In this document: piece by piece, positions 17,423 to 24,627 of the stretch
Layout: each line of letters opens with the position of its first letter
Position numbering within the stretch: position 1 is the first letter of the stretch
Assembly: GCA_945486035.1 (NCBI GenBank)
Contig: CALYTB010000010.1
Span: 1 to 33,569 of the forward strand
Length of the DNA stretch: 33,569 nucleotides
From: an uncultured Clostridia bacterium
GTDB taxonomy: Bacteria > Bacillota > Clostridia > Oscillospirales > Oscillospiraceae
Reading direction: 5' to 3'
The notes under the pieces: model-generated
Told to the model about the DNA's origin: nothing
Database searches by the model: none
What the model saw: the letters and a program-made list of their open reading frames with translations, nothing else
Made by a program: the position numbers and the translations under genes

Positions 17423-17584
17423 TCACTCCCTATGTACCGGACTATCTGTGATAATCTTACTTATCTGATCTCTGCGTACTTTGTATTCCGAACAGGCAGT
17501 CCGCATGTCCGATTCTTCAGTACCTGTGATTACGTCCTTTGTTTCATGATTGCCGGTTTCAAAGTATACCGGTATTACTGGTTC
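17423..17584 (-). pseudogene. N-terminal part of the degenerate first CbiK copy, ended by TGA
   Basis: Reading in the same frame as the downstream CbiK, this segment ends SEYKVRRDQISKIITDS then PVHRE-TGA, and resumes IKIDNVIEVMNRL. It aligns without gaps to the intact copy's PGYEVRRAFTSQTIINIL and NKRDG-YDIENVAQALSRM. The TGA matches Gly250 of the intact copy, so one base change (GGA to TGA) explains it. Further upstream VYFETGNHETKDV corresponds weakly to VSFGTSYYQTRKK. The open frame extends to about 17821, through the terminator, but 17585-17760 shows nothing I recognise and no convincing start. Confidence 0.65.
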
Positions 17585-17760
17585 TGCGTTTCCAGTACGT
17601 ATAGATGCTGTATCGTAACTGCTTCCATTCGGGGCGTATACACTTCGGGTTCGTTCGGATGCCGGGTAGATATACCCGACACCCAAACGATCGATGAGCG
17701 CGGACAGCGGGCAATCCTCCGCTCCCATTCCCATACCGCAAGGGGATTTCGGTACAGGAT

Positions 17761-17797
17761 GAAAAACAGCTGCGGTACCCAAAATGGGCACCGCAGC
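17761..17797 (-). terminator. Riboswitch-linked intrinsic terminator upstream of cbiK
   Basis: Minus-strand stem GCTGCGGTGCCC/GGGTACCGCAGC (17769-17797, one G-T pair) with a five-base loop, followed by TGTTTTT. It lies about 65 bases after the B12 box and before the operon's first coding sequence, the expected place for a transcription-terminating expression platform. Confidence 0.88.
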
Positions 17798-17859
17798 CGA
17801 TTTTCTGCAGGTAAGAAACAATCGCCATCCCTATAACGCGGAGGCTGACGAAACAGCAA

Positions 17860-18048
17860 TCAAGCAGGTCTCCTGACTTACGCATCATAAGCCCTCACAT
17901 AGCCTTCTCGGATTACTCCAATGACTGACTTTCGTCGCAGTGAGGCCTCCGCGCATACAGTGGCGGTACCGTTCCGGACTCTGACCGGATTCACTATTCT
18001 CCGCTGGAGCTGAACGCTTTCCAGCAGCACTTGAACGCATATTTACTT
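17860..18048 (-). promoter_or_regulatory. Cobalamin riboswitch of the cbi/cob operon
   Basis: Minus-strand sequence contains GAATCCGGTCAGAGTCCGGA, then ACGGTACCGCCACTGTATGC, and ends with a near-perfect B12 box AGTCAGGAGACCTGC (17864-17878). These match the conserved core of the cobalamin aptamer. With the downstream terminator it should stop transcription of the whole B12 operon when cobalamin is abundant. The 5' boundary is estimated from the promoter. Confidence 0.94.
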
Positions 18049-18054
18049 GAGGAC

Positions 18055-18083
18055 ATCATACTCCAAGAAAAAAACTTTGTCAA
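18055..18083 (-). promoter_or_regulatory. Promoter of the cbi/cob operon
   Basis: Minus-strand TTGACA (18078-18083), 17-base spacer, TATGAT (18055-18060). It is nearly consensus and directly upstream of the riboswitch. Confidence 0.9.
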
Positions 18084-18117
18084 TAGGCATCCTCAAAACA
18101 CCACTTCCGCTGACTCC

Positions 18118-18146
18118 TTGACAGAGCCGCCACCGGGGAGTATAGT
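18118..18146 (+). promoter_or_regulatory. Promoter of the DUF2284 gene
   Basis: TTGACA (18118-18123), 17-base spacer, TATAGT (18141-18146). It is back to back with the cbi operon promoter; the two -35 boxes are 34 bases apart. Confidence 0.85.
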
Positions 18147-18172
18147 AAAGAAAACATAAGGAGGCAGGTAAA

Positions 18173-18712
18173 ATGGTATCCGATGAAATGATCTCCCATG
18201 CTTTTGAGGAAGGGTTTGCCGCGGCTGCGGTAATTGACCCGGCTCAGATCGATTTTGACCCGGCATTCCGCCCCTACTGTCAGGAGAATCTGTGCGGACA
18301 ATATGGGGTAAATTACTCCTGCCCGCCGGACTGCGGCAGTCCGGAAGAAATGCGCCAGAGAATTCTCTCTCACAAGAAGGCTCTTGTGCTTCAGACTATA
18401 TGGGAAATCCCGGATCTATCCGACCATGCAGCCATCAAGAAGGCAAAAGCAGCCCATAACGCTGCCCAGATTCGTCTGGCCAAACAGTTCCGAAGCGAAG
18501 GCTGTCCCGGTTTCCTTGTGGGAGCCAGCGGCTGCGCCTTGTGCAGCCCCTGCGCCAAGGCCCAGGGGGAGCCCTGCAGATTTCCTGACTACCAGTATTC
18601 CTGTATGTCCGCATACTGCATTTTCGTCAGAAAGCTGGCGGATAAATGCGAAATGGAATATAACCTCCCCGAAGGCCTGCTGGCTTTCTTTGGAATGTAC
18701 GTATTTGATTAA
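18173..18712 (+). CDS. DUF2284 cysteine-rich metal-binding protein
   Basis: A 179-residue soluble protein with 12 cysteines. Two clusters stand out: Cys36, 41, 50, 54 (YCQENLCGQYGVNYSCPPDC) and Cys121, 124, 127, 135 (SGCALCSPCAKAQGEPC), then Cys144 and 149. The spacing suggests iron-sulfur or other metal binding, as proposed for DUF2284. AAGGAGG lies eight bases before the ATG. It is transcribed from its own strong promoter, divergent from the B12 operon, and ends at a bidirectional terminator. The proteins are uncharacterised; a role with cobalt or corrinoid metabolism is suggested only by position. Confidence 0.85.
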   Translation: MVSDEMISHAFEEGFAAAAVIDPAQIDFDPAFRPYCQENLCGQYGVNYSCPPDCGSPEEMRQRILSHKKALVLQTIWEIPDLSDHAAIKKAKAAHNAAQIRLAKQFRSEGCPGFLVGASGCALCSPCAKAQGEPCRFPDYQYSCMSAYCIFVRKLADKCEMEYNLPEGLLAFFGMYVFD

Positions 18713-18716
18713 GCAG

Positions 18717-18759
18717 AAAACACCTTCCACGCCGGGTGTACCGGTTTGGAAGGTGTTTT
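18717..18759. terminator. Bidirectional terminator between DUF2284 and the ABC operon
   Basis: AAAACACCTTCCA (18717-18729) pairs with TGGAAGGTGTTTT (18747-18759). A and T runs flank both sides, so it can end the plus-strand DUF2284 and minus-strand ABC transcripts. Confidence 0.88.
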
Positions 18760-18762
18760 GCA

Positions 18763-20511
18763 TTAATGCGCGAACTGGCTCTTGTACAGCTGCGCGTAAA
18801 ACCCGTTTCGGCTCAGCAGCGTATCATGGGTTCCCTGCTCCACAATGTGCCCATCGCGCATGACAAGAATCAGATCCGCTTCCCGAATCGTGGACAGCCG
18901 GTGGGCCACAATGAAGGAGGTTCTTCCCTCCATCATGGTGCTGAAAGCCTTCTGTATTCGAATCTCCGTCCGTGTGTCAATGGAGGATGTCGCCTCATCC
19001 AGAAACAGCATGGGCGGCAGGCAAAGCATCACCCGGGCGATACAGAGCAGCTGCTTCTGGCCTTGGGATAGTGCACCGCCGGATTCACCGATCAGGGTAT
19101 CATAGCCCTGAGGCAGCCGCATAATAAAGCTGTGCGCATGGGCCTGCTTTGCGGCGGTAACCACCTGTTCTTCCGTCGCATCCGGTTTTCCCATGGCAAT
19201 ATTCTCCCGAATGGTTCCCGCCTTCAGCCAGGTATCCTGCAGCACCATGCCCACACATCTTCTCAGCTCTCCCCGATCCATATTCCGGGTGTTTACTCCA
19301 TCGAGAAGGATCTGCCCACCCTGAGGGTCGTAAAAGCGCATCAGAAGATTGATAAAAGTGGTTTTTCCGCAGCCTGTTGGGCCTACAATGGCTACCCGCT
19401 GTCCGGGTTCCACGGATAATTGGAAGTCATCGATCAGCGGCTTCTCCGGTACATAAGAGAAACGAAGATCCTTGATTTCCACCCTACCCTTTACCACCTC
19501 CGGGCGCTGGGGATTTTCGGGTTCCGGACTTCTGGCGGGTGCTTCGATCAGTTCAAACACTCTCCCCGCGCAGGCCAGTGCGTTCTGAAGCTCCGTAATC
19601 ACACCGGAAATCTCGTTAAAGGGCTTTGTATACTGATTTGCATAGTTGAGGAAGCTGGTCAGATTGCCCACGGTAATCCCCCCGGCAATTGCCGCCAGAG
19701 CTCCTGTAAGACCTACCAGCGCGTATACCACAGAGTTGACAAACCGGGTACAGGGGTTCGTGAGCGAGGAGAAAAAGATTGCACGCAGAGAGCATTTTTT
19801 CAGCCGTTCATTCACTTCATCAAACTGCTCCATCGTCTGTGCCTGGTGACCAAATGCCTGGACAACTTTCATCTGACCAATGGTTTCGTCAATCAAGCCC
19901 GTCTGCTCGCCCCTGGTTACGGTTTGCTTCCGGAACATGGAATAGGTCCTCGTGGCAATGAAGTTTGCGACCACCAAAGATAGCGGCGTTACGCAAATCA
20001 CCACCAGAGCAATGGCCCAATGAATCCGAAGCATGAATACCAGCGTACCCAGAATGGTCATAACCCCGGTGAACAGCTGGGTGAATCCCATCAGCAGTCC
20101 ATCCGCAAAGGTATCCACATCAGAAATAACCCGGCTCACCACATCTCCCTGGGGATGTGCATCCAAATAGCTCAGCGGGAGCACCTGGATATGCCGGAAG
20201 GCTTCATCCCGGATATCCTGGGTTATCCGGTAAGTCATGCGGTTGTTGATCTGGCTCATGACCCACTGAGATACCGCGGCCGTGAGGCTGCAGCCGATCA
20301 CCTTCCACAAAAAGCCCTTCATAGCGGTAAAATCCACCCGGCCCATGTCCACAATGCAGTCGATAGCGTTTCCCACAAGGATCGGAATATACAGTGTCAT
20401 GACAACATACACCGTGGCAAGGACCACGGATGCGGCAACCCCTGCCCAATAACGGCGGATCCGGCGAAGCACCTTCTTCAAAACGGTTTTCTGATTCATC
20501 AAATCAGCCAC
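18763..20511 (-). CDS. ABC exporter half-transporter (catalytic-site partner)
   Basis: Six-helix membrane domain (about residues 15-320) fused to an ATPase domain, 582 residues. The ATPase has Walker A GPTGCGKTT, the signature LSQGQ in place of LSGGQ, Walker B MLFLDEATSSID with the catalytic Glu, and a VAHRLST switch. With the adjacent gene it should form a heterodimeric exporter of the BmrCD/TM287-288 kind, in which the two ATP sites are unequal. The start is GTG with GGGAGGTGA upstream, overlapping the partner gene by eight bases. The substrate is unknown; drugs, lipids or peptides are all possible. Confidence 0.92.
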   Translation of the reverse strand: MADLMNQKTVLKKVLRRIRRYWAGVAASVVLATVYVVMTLYIPILVGNAIDCIVDMGRVDFTAMKGFLWKVIGCSLTAAVSQWVMSQINNRMTYRITQDIRDEAFRHIQVLPLSYLDAHPQGDVVSRVISDVDTFADGLLMGFTQLFTGVMTILGTLVFMLRIHWAIALVVICVTPLSLVVANFIATRTYSMFRKQTVTRGEQTGLIDETIGQMKVVQAFGHQAQTMEQFDEVNERLKKCSLRAIFFSSLTNPCTRFVNSVVYALVGLTGALAAIAGGITVGNLTSFLNYANQYTKPFNEISGVITELQNALACAGRVFELIEAPARSPEPENPQRPEVVKGRVEIKDLRFSYVPEKPLIDDFQLSVEPGQRVAIVGPTGCGKTTFINLLMRFYDPQGGQILLDGVNTRNMDRGELRRCVGMVLQDTWLKAGTIRENIAMGKPDATEEQVVTAAKQAHAHSFIMRLPQGYDTLIGESGGALSQGQKQLLCIARVMLCLPPMLFLDEATSSIDTRTEIRIQKAFSTMMEGRTSFIVAHRLSTIREADLILVMRDGHIVEQGTHDTLLSRNGFYAQLYKSQFAH

Positions 20512-22231
20512 GGTTCGTCACCTCCCGGGGAAACTGGGAATAGTAAATCTCCTGATAAACGGCACAGCTGCCCAGGAGTTCCTCATGGGTTCCCTTCCCT
20601 ACCAGCGCTCCATCCTCCAGCACCAGAATCTCATCCGCATACCGCACGGAAGCGGCCCGTTGGGATACGATAAAGGTGGTAGGCGGGTTTTTCATACTCC
20701 GAATCGCTTTGCGAAGCGACGCGTCGGTGGCATAATCCAGCGCGGAAGCGCTGTCATCCAGAATCAGAATTTTCGGGGAACGAACAAGCGCCCTTGCGAT
20801 GGTAAGCCTTTGCCGTTGTCCTCCCGAGAAGTTCACCCCTCCCTGCTCCACCGCGGCACCCAGCCCCCCGTCCTTATCCTTCACGACCTCCCGTGCCTGG
20901 GCAATCTCCAATGCAGCCCACAAATCATTGTCCGAGGCGTTCTCATTGCCCCAAAGGAGGTTCTGACGGATGGTTCCTTTAAACAATACCGCTTTCTGCG
21001 GAACAATTCCGATCTGATGCCGGAGGGAATCCATGTCGTATTCATCCACATTCTGTCCGCCAATCAGCACCTGCCCTTCCGAGGCATCGTACAGTCTGGG
21101 AATGAGACTGACAAGCGTTGTCTTGCCGGATCCTGTTCCTCCGATAATGCCGACGGTCTGACCAGGCTTTGCCAGAAAAGACACATTCATAAGCGCGGGA
21201 TTTCCCGAATCACTGTACCGGGCGCTTACACCCCGGAATTCCACTTCACCGGTGATTCCGTCAGCTGTTTTTGTTCCGGATTTCTGATCGGATTGCATAT
21301 CCAGCACAGCGGAAACACGGTTGGCACAGGCAGCTGCCTTGGTCATGGTGATGATCAGGTTTGCCATTTTGACCAGCTCAACCAGGATCTGAGACATATA
21401 ATTGTACAGCGCAATCACCATGCCCTGGGTGAGGATTCCTCCATCAACCTTCACCGCGCCAATCCGAACCAGAAGCACCACAGCCAGATTGATGACAACC
21501 AGGGTTACCGGATTCATCAGCACCGACACACCTCCTGCGGTAAGCTGCTTTTCCGCGAGGTCATTGGTCATTCCCTGGAAGGCCCTGACCTCGTCCTCCT
21601 CCTTGCAGAACGCGCGCAGCACCCGCACCCCGGTGAGATTCTGCCGGGTGGCGGAGGTTACCTGATCCAGCGCCCCCTGCACCTTCCGGTACATGGGCAT
21701 GGTAATGAGCATGATTCCAAAAACAATCAGGCAAAGCACCGGGATCACACCCACAAAAACCAGCGCTGCCTGAACATCAATGGTAAATGCCATAATCATG
21801 GCGCCAAACACGACAAAGGGGGACCGCAGGAGGAGCCGCAGGGTCAGATTCACTCCGTTTTGAATCTGGTTGATATCTGCTGTCATCCGCGTAATCATGG
21901 TGGAAGTGCCCATGGAATCGATCTGCCTGTAGCTTAGTCCCAGAATACGCTCCAACACAGCATGGCGCAGCCTGGTGCAAAAGCCCACTGCCGCGCCCGC
22001 CGCGAAATACTGGGCTGTCACAGAGCATATCAGTCCGATCACTCCCAGAGAAATCATGACGGCGCACATTTTCAGGATATATCCCCGATCCATCTGCGCA
22101 ATGCCATTGTCCACAATTCTGGCAACAACCAGGGGAATGACCAGTTCGAACGCGGCCTCCAGCAGCTTAAACAGCGGCCCCAGTGCGCACTCCTTTCCGT
22201 ACCCCTTCATGAACTTTATTAATTTTTTCAA
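20504..22231 (-). CDS. ABC exporter half-transporter (degenerate-site partner)
   Basis: Membrane domain plus ATPase domain. Walker A GGTGSGKTT (around residue 365) and a canonical FSGGQRQRL signature are present, but Walker B reads ILILDDSASALD: the catalytic Glu is replaced by Asp. That marks the degenerate half of a heterodimeric ABC exporter and complements the downstream subunit. I prefer the TTG at 22231 (LKKLIKFMKGYGK) because GAGGTGA lies five bases upstream. A GTG at 22240 would add three residues but overlaps that ribosome site. It is the first gene of a two-gene operon divergent from an HTH regulator. Confidence 0.92.
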   Translation of the reverse strand: MKKLIKFMKGYGKECALGPLFKLLEAAFELVIPLVVARIVDNGIAQMDRGYILKMCAVMISLGVIGLICSVTAQYFAAGAAVGFCTRLRHAVLERILGLSYRQIDSMGTSTMITRMTADINQIQNGVNLTLRLLLRSPFVVFGAMIMAFTIDVQAALVFVGVIPVLCLIVFGIMLITMPMYRKVQGALDQVTSATRQNLTGVRVLRAFCKEEDEVRAFQGMTNDLAEKQLTAGGVSVLMNPVTLVVINLAVVLLVRIGAVKVDGGILTQGMVIALYNYMSQILVELVKMANLIITMTKAAACANRVSAVLDMQSDQKSGTKTADGITGEVEFRGVSARYSDSGNPALMNVSFLAKPGQTVGIIGGTGSGKTTLVSLIPRLYDASEGQVLIGGQNVDEYDMDSLRHQIGIVPQKAVLFKGTIRQNLLWGNENASDNDLWAALEIAQAREVVKDKDGGLGAAVEQGGVNFSGGQRQRLTIARALVRSPKILILDDSASALDYATDASLRKAIRSMKNPPTTFIVSQRAASVRYADEILVLEDGALVGKGTHEELLGSCAVYQEIYYSQFPREVTNRG

Positions 22232-22258
22232 GTAGCTCACCTCACATCAATCCGAAGT

Positions 22259-22287
22259 ATTATACTACATTTTTCCCGGAAATGCAA
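22259..22287 (-). promoter_or_regulatory. Promoter of the ABC exporter operon
   Basis: Minus-strand TTGCAT (22282-22287), 17-base spacer, TATAAT (22259-22264), giving a short leader before the TTG/GTG start. Confidence 0.75.
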
Positions 22288-22317
22288 ACGATGCCTTAAA
22301 TATTCGATAAAGCTTTT

Positions 22318-22376
22318 GCAAAGCTTACTTGACATTCAATGCAAAGCGTGCTATACTTATTCCGCAAAGTTAACTT
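22318..22376. repeat. Three direct repeats with exact 23-bp period over the HTH promoter
   Basis: GCAAAGCTTACTT (22318), GCAAAGCGTGCTA (22341) and GCAAAGTTAACTT (22364) start exactly 23 bases apart. They bracket and fill the -35/-10 region of the plus-strand promoter. They are probably operators, most simply for the adjacent HTH protein. Confidence 0.65.
22329..22357 (+). promoter_or_regulatory. Promoter of the HTH regulator operon
   Basis: TTGACA (22329-22334), 17-base spacer, TATACT (22352-22357). It overlaps the 23-bp-spaced repeats, so it is likely regulated. Confidence 0.85.
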
Positions 22377-22418
22377 AGCATAATTTATCCCGGACGCGGT
22401 GATAAAAGAAAGGACCTT

Positions 22419-22622
22419 ATGAAAACAAAAATCCGTGAGCTTCGCAAGAGCCGAAAGCTTTCCCAGGAGGAACTGGCGGATGCCGTGGGTACTACACGGC
22501 AGACAATCACTTCCATCGAGGTAGGAAAATATACCGCCTCACTGCCCCTCGCGTACAAAATCGCCCATTATTTCGGGCTGACAATTGAGGAAGTGTTTGA
22601 CTTCTCAGATTTGGAGGAATAA
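22419..22622 (+). CDS. Small Cro/CI-type HTH transcriptional regulator
   Basis: A 67-residue protein that is essentially one helix-turn-helix domain: KIRELRKSRKLSQEELADAV, then GTTRQTITSIEVGKYTASLP and LAYKIAHYFGLTIEEVF. This is the YgzD-like class of very short XRE-family repressors found next to membrane proteins and transporters in Firmicutes. GAAAGGA precedes the ATG. It is followed after two bases by a membrane protein gene and lies divergent from the ABC exporter, so it may control both. Its targets are inferred from position and the repeats. Confidence 0.9.
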   Translation: MKTKIRELRKSRKLSQEELADAVGTTRQTITSIEVGKYTASLPLAYKIAHYFGLTIEEVFDFSDLEE

Positions 22623-22624
22623 TC

Positions 22625-23095
22625 ATGGAAAACTATAAAGAAAAGCTGCGAATTCAGAATCTGATCATCGCAATTGCAAGCTTCGTCCTTGCCGCATTCT
22701 GCCTGTTGTTTTCCGCCGGAGAAGCGGGAATACTTCCCTTCCCCGTTCCCACAGCAGGTGACAGTCACTGGCAGTCCATGTGGCGTGGATTTGTCTGCGG
22801 CGCATCCTTTGCCATACTTGCTTTTCTGATTTTTGGTTTGGTCAGAAATATTCGTGCCTTACGCAACGAAAAATTCCTGAAAAAACTATACATCAGAGAG
22901 AACGACGAGCGCTCCATCCAGATATGGACCTCCGCCCGTGCGGCAGCCTTTCAGGCCTTCCTGCTTCTGGGACTTGTGGCGATTGTTGTCGCAGGCTATT
23001 TCAGCGTGACAGTCAGCATCACAATCCTTTGCTGCGTCTGGTTTGCCTCCATTATCGGTCTTCTGTTCAAACTTTACTACAACAAAAAGTTCTAA
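22625..23095 (+). CDS. Membrane protein of unknown function, partner of the HTH regulator
   Basis: A 156-residue protein with four likely membrane segments (about 11-31, 53-76, 105-125 and 127-149). The central cytoplasmic stretch RALRNEKFLKKLYIRENDER resembles the core of small membrane proteins commonly co-encoded with YgzD-like regulators in clostridia and bacilli. It begins two bases after the regulator stop and ends before a strong bidirectional terminator. I cannot assign a function. Signal sensing for the regulator or a link to the ABC exporter are both possible. Confidence 0.82.
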   Translation: MENYKEKLRIQNLIIAIASFVLAAFCLLFSAGEAGILPFPVPTAGDSHWQSMWRGFVCGASFAILAFLIFGLVRNIRALRNEKFLKKLYIRENDERSIQIWTSARAAAFQAFLLLGLVAIVVAGYFSVTVSITILCCVWFASIIGLLFKLYYNKKF

Positions 23096-23106
23096 CTACA
23101 TAAAAT

Positions 23107-23140
23107 CGTGCCGCATCTGCAAACACACAGGTGCGGCACG
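23107..23140. terminator. Bidirectional terminator between the membrane gene and rex
   Basis: CGTGCCGCATCTG (23107-23119) pairs with CAGGTGCGGCACG (23128-23140, one mismatch). A TATTTTTT tract follows on the plus strand and ATTTTA on the minus strand. Confidence 0.82.
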
Positions 23141-23143
23141 TTC

Positions 23144-23800
23144 CTATTTTTTGATTTCTTTTTCCTTCTCTTCCTTGATCTGGGCCTGTAAATGGACAGA
23201 AAGGACAGCCAGAGAAGTGGCCATATTCTCATTCTGTACCAGAATATTGGCAGGTACATCCAGATGGGTGGGGGCAAAGTTCCAGATTGCCTTGATTCCA
23301 CCGGCGATCAGCTGATCCGCAACCTCCTGAGCATGGTCCGCGGGAACCGTGATAATGCCCATGAGGACCTTGTGACTGCGGCAGAAGCTATCAAGCCTGG
23401 ACATGTGGAAAACAGGCTTTCCCTCTTCGGTTCTGCTGATGGCGGGAGCCGCGTCAAAAGCAGCCAGAATGTTCAGTCCGTAATCCTCAAAACCGGAATA
23501 GCCCATCAACGCCTGGCCCAGTTTTCCTGCGCCGATCAGCACCGCATCCGTGGTGTTGTCATAGCCCAGAAACTGTTCGATATCGTAAATCAGACTCTCC
23601 CGCTGGTATCCGATTTTGGGACGGCCTCCGTCGGAAACCATGGCCAAATCCTTTCGGACCTGAACCTCTCCCATACCGAGCGCACTGGCCAGCGCCGTAG
23701 CGGAAATGTTGGGGGGTGCCGAATCAGGCAGGCTTTTCAGATAGGCAAGATAGCCTGGCAAACGTTTTAATACAGATTTCGAGATCTTTTTTCCTTCCAT
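23144..23800 (-). CDS. rex: Redox-sensing transcriptional repressor Rex
   Basis: NADH/NAD+-responsive repressor of fermentation and respiration genes. The 218-residue protein has an N-terminal winged helix (KRLPGYLAYLKSL, GMGEVQVRKDLAMV) and a Rossmann domain with GAGKLGQAL (90-98), AFDAAPA, and the late WNFAPTHLDVP motif. The loop SDGGRPKIGYQ differs somewhat from the usual GxxGxxGVGY of Rex wings, so it may be a divergent Rex paralogue. It has its own promoter, overlapped by four ATCGAT motifs. No classic TTGTGAA-type Rex operator was found upstream. Confidence 0.92.
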   Translation of the reverse strand: MEGKKISKSVLKRLPGYLAYLKSLPDSAPPNISATALASALGMGEVQVRKDLAMVSDGGRPKIGYQRESLIYDIEQFLGYDNTTDAVLIGAGKLGQALMGYSGFEDYGLNILAAFDAAPAISRTEEGKPVFHMSRLDSFCRSHKVLMGIITVPADHAQEVADQLIAGGIKAIWNFAPTHLDVPANILVQNENMATSLAVLSVHLQAQIKEEKEKEIKK

Positions 23801-23813
23801 GTTGTGCCTCTTT

Positions 23814-23867
23814 CAATCGATACAAATATATATCGATATTCTTTTGTATCGATTGTACCATATCGAT
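23814..23867. repeat. Four phased ATCGAT motifs over the rex promoter
   Basis: ATCGAT occurs at 23816, 23832, 23848 and 23862 (steps of 16, 16 and 14 bases). The outer pair CAATCGATACAAA (23814-23826) and TTTGTATCGATTG (23843-23855) forms an exact 13-bp inverted repeat. The palindrome ATATCGATAT (23830-23839) lies in its centre. The array covers the -10 and the start of the rex transcript and looks like a cooperative operator. Confidence 0.7.
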
Positions 23868-23880
23868 TCTGAAATATCAA
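23852..23880 (-). promoter_or_regulatory. Promoter of rex
   Basis: Minus-strand TTGATA (23875-23880), 17-base spacer, TACAAT (23852-23857), with TGG before the -10. Two ATCGAT motifs lie within or at it. Confidence 0.8.
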
Positions 23881-23918
23881 GGGGTCCGTGAAAAATCACC
23901 CATTCTTCGGAGTACCTG

Positions 23919-24626
23919 CTACGCGCAATTTGTCTGCCGCAGAAACTCTTTCCGAAGTCTGAGCATGATTTTCTTCTCAAGCCGTGAAATATAGGATTGG
24001 GAGATTCCCATCTTTTGGGCAACTTCTTTTTGGGTAAGCTCTTTTCGCCCTTCCAAGCCAAAGCGCATAAAGACAATCTCCCGCTCCCGTTCCGGAAGCT
24101 CCAGCAGAATCTGATGTAAAACACACAGGTCCACATCTTCTTCCAGAGGTTTGAGAATGATATCCTCTTCTGTCCCCAGTATATCGGAAAGCAGCAGTTC
24201 ATTTCCGTCACAGTCCATATTGATGGGTTCATCCAGGGAAACCTCTGTTTTTTGGTTGGATATCTTCCGAATATGCATCAGGATTTCGTTCTCAATACAC
24301 CTGGAAGCGTAGGTTGCGAGTTTGATATTTTTATCCATTCGATATGTTCCAATGGCCTTAATCAGTCCAATGGTTCCAATGGAAATCAGATCCTCCAGGT
24401 GGGTCCCCGTATTTTCAAAGCGCCGCGCGATGTAAACAACCAGCCTCAGATTATGCTCTACCAGCTTCTGCCTGGCCGACTCATCCCCCTGCTCCATCGC
24501 CTCCAGTGCGGACCGTTCCTGATCTCCCTTCAAAGGAGGAGGCAGTATCTCCGCCCCTCCGATGTAATAAACTCCCTTTTTCAGAAGGCTCTTCAGCTTT
24601 TCCAATATGTACCGTTTCATTTCCAT
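23919..24626 (-). CDS. sigE: Sporulation sigma factor E (mother cell, early), pro-form
   Basis: Directs early mother-cell transcription after asymmetric division. The 235-residue protein has the pro-sequence ending [13 protein letters not shown], where SpoIIGA cleaves, then sigma region 2 ([46 protein letters not shown]) and region 4 ([37 protein letters not shown]). It starts one base after spoIIGA. Unlike many clostridia, no sigG follows; rex lies downstream instead, with no strong terminator between them. Confidence 0.97.
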   Translation of the reverse strand: MEMKRYILEKLKSLLKKGVYYIGGAEILPPPLKGDQERSALEAMEQGDESARQKLVEHNLRLVVYIARRFENTGTHLEDLISIGTIGLIKAIGTYRMDKNIKLATYASRCIENEILMHIRKISNQKTEVSLDEPINMDCDGNELLLSDILGTEEDIILKPLEEDVDLCVLHQILLELPEREREIVFMRFGLEGRKELTQKEVAQKMGISQSYISRLEKKIMLRLRKEFLRQTNCA

Positions 24627-24627
24627 A

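Noticed and set aside
17399..17438. UGA recoding as an explanation for the TGA in the first CbiK copy
   Set aside because: TGA is an ordinary stop for cbiF, cbiC, the cbiJ-E-T fusion, the ABC genes and others here. No selenocysteine-type hairpin was recognised, so genome-wide recoding is excluded and local recoding is unsupported.
22318..22376. CRISPR array or replication iterons
   Set aside because: There are only three short imperfect repeats, with no uniform unique spacers and no replication gene. The promoter position argues for operators.
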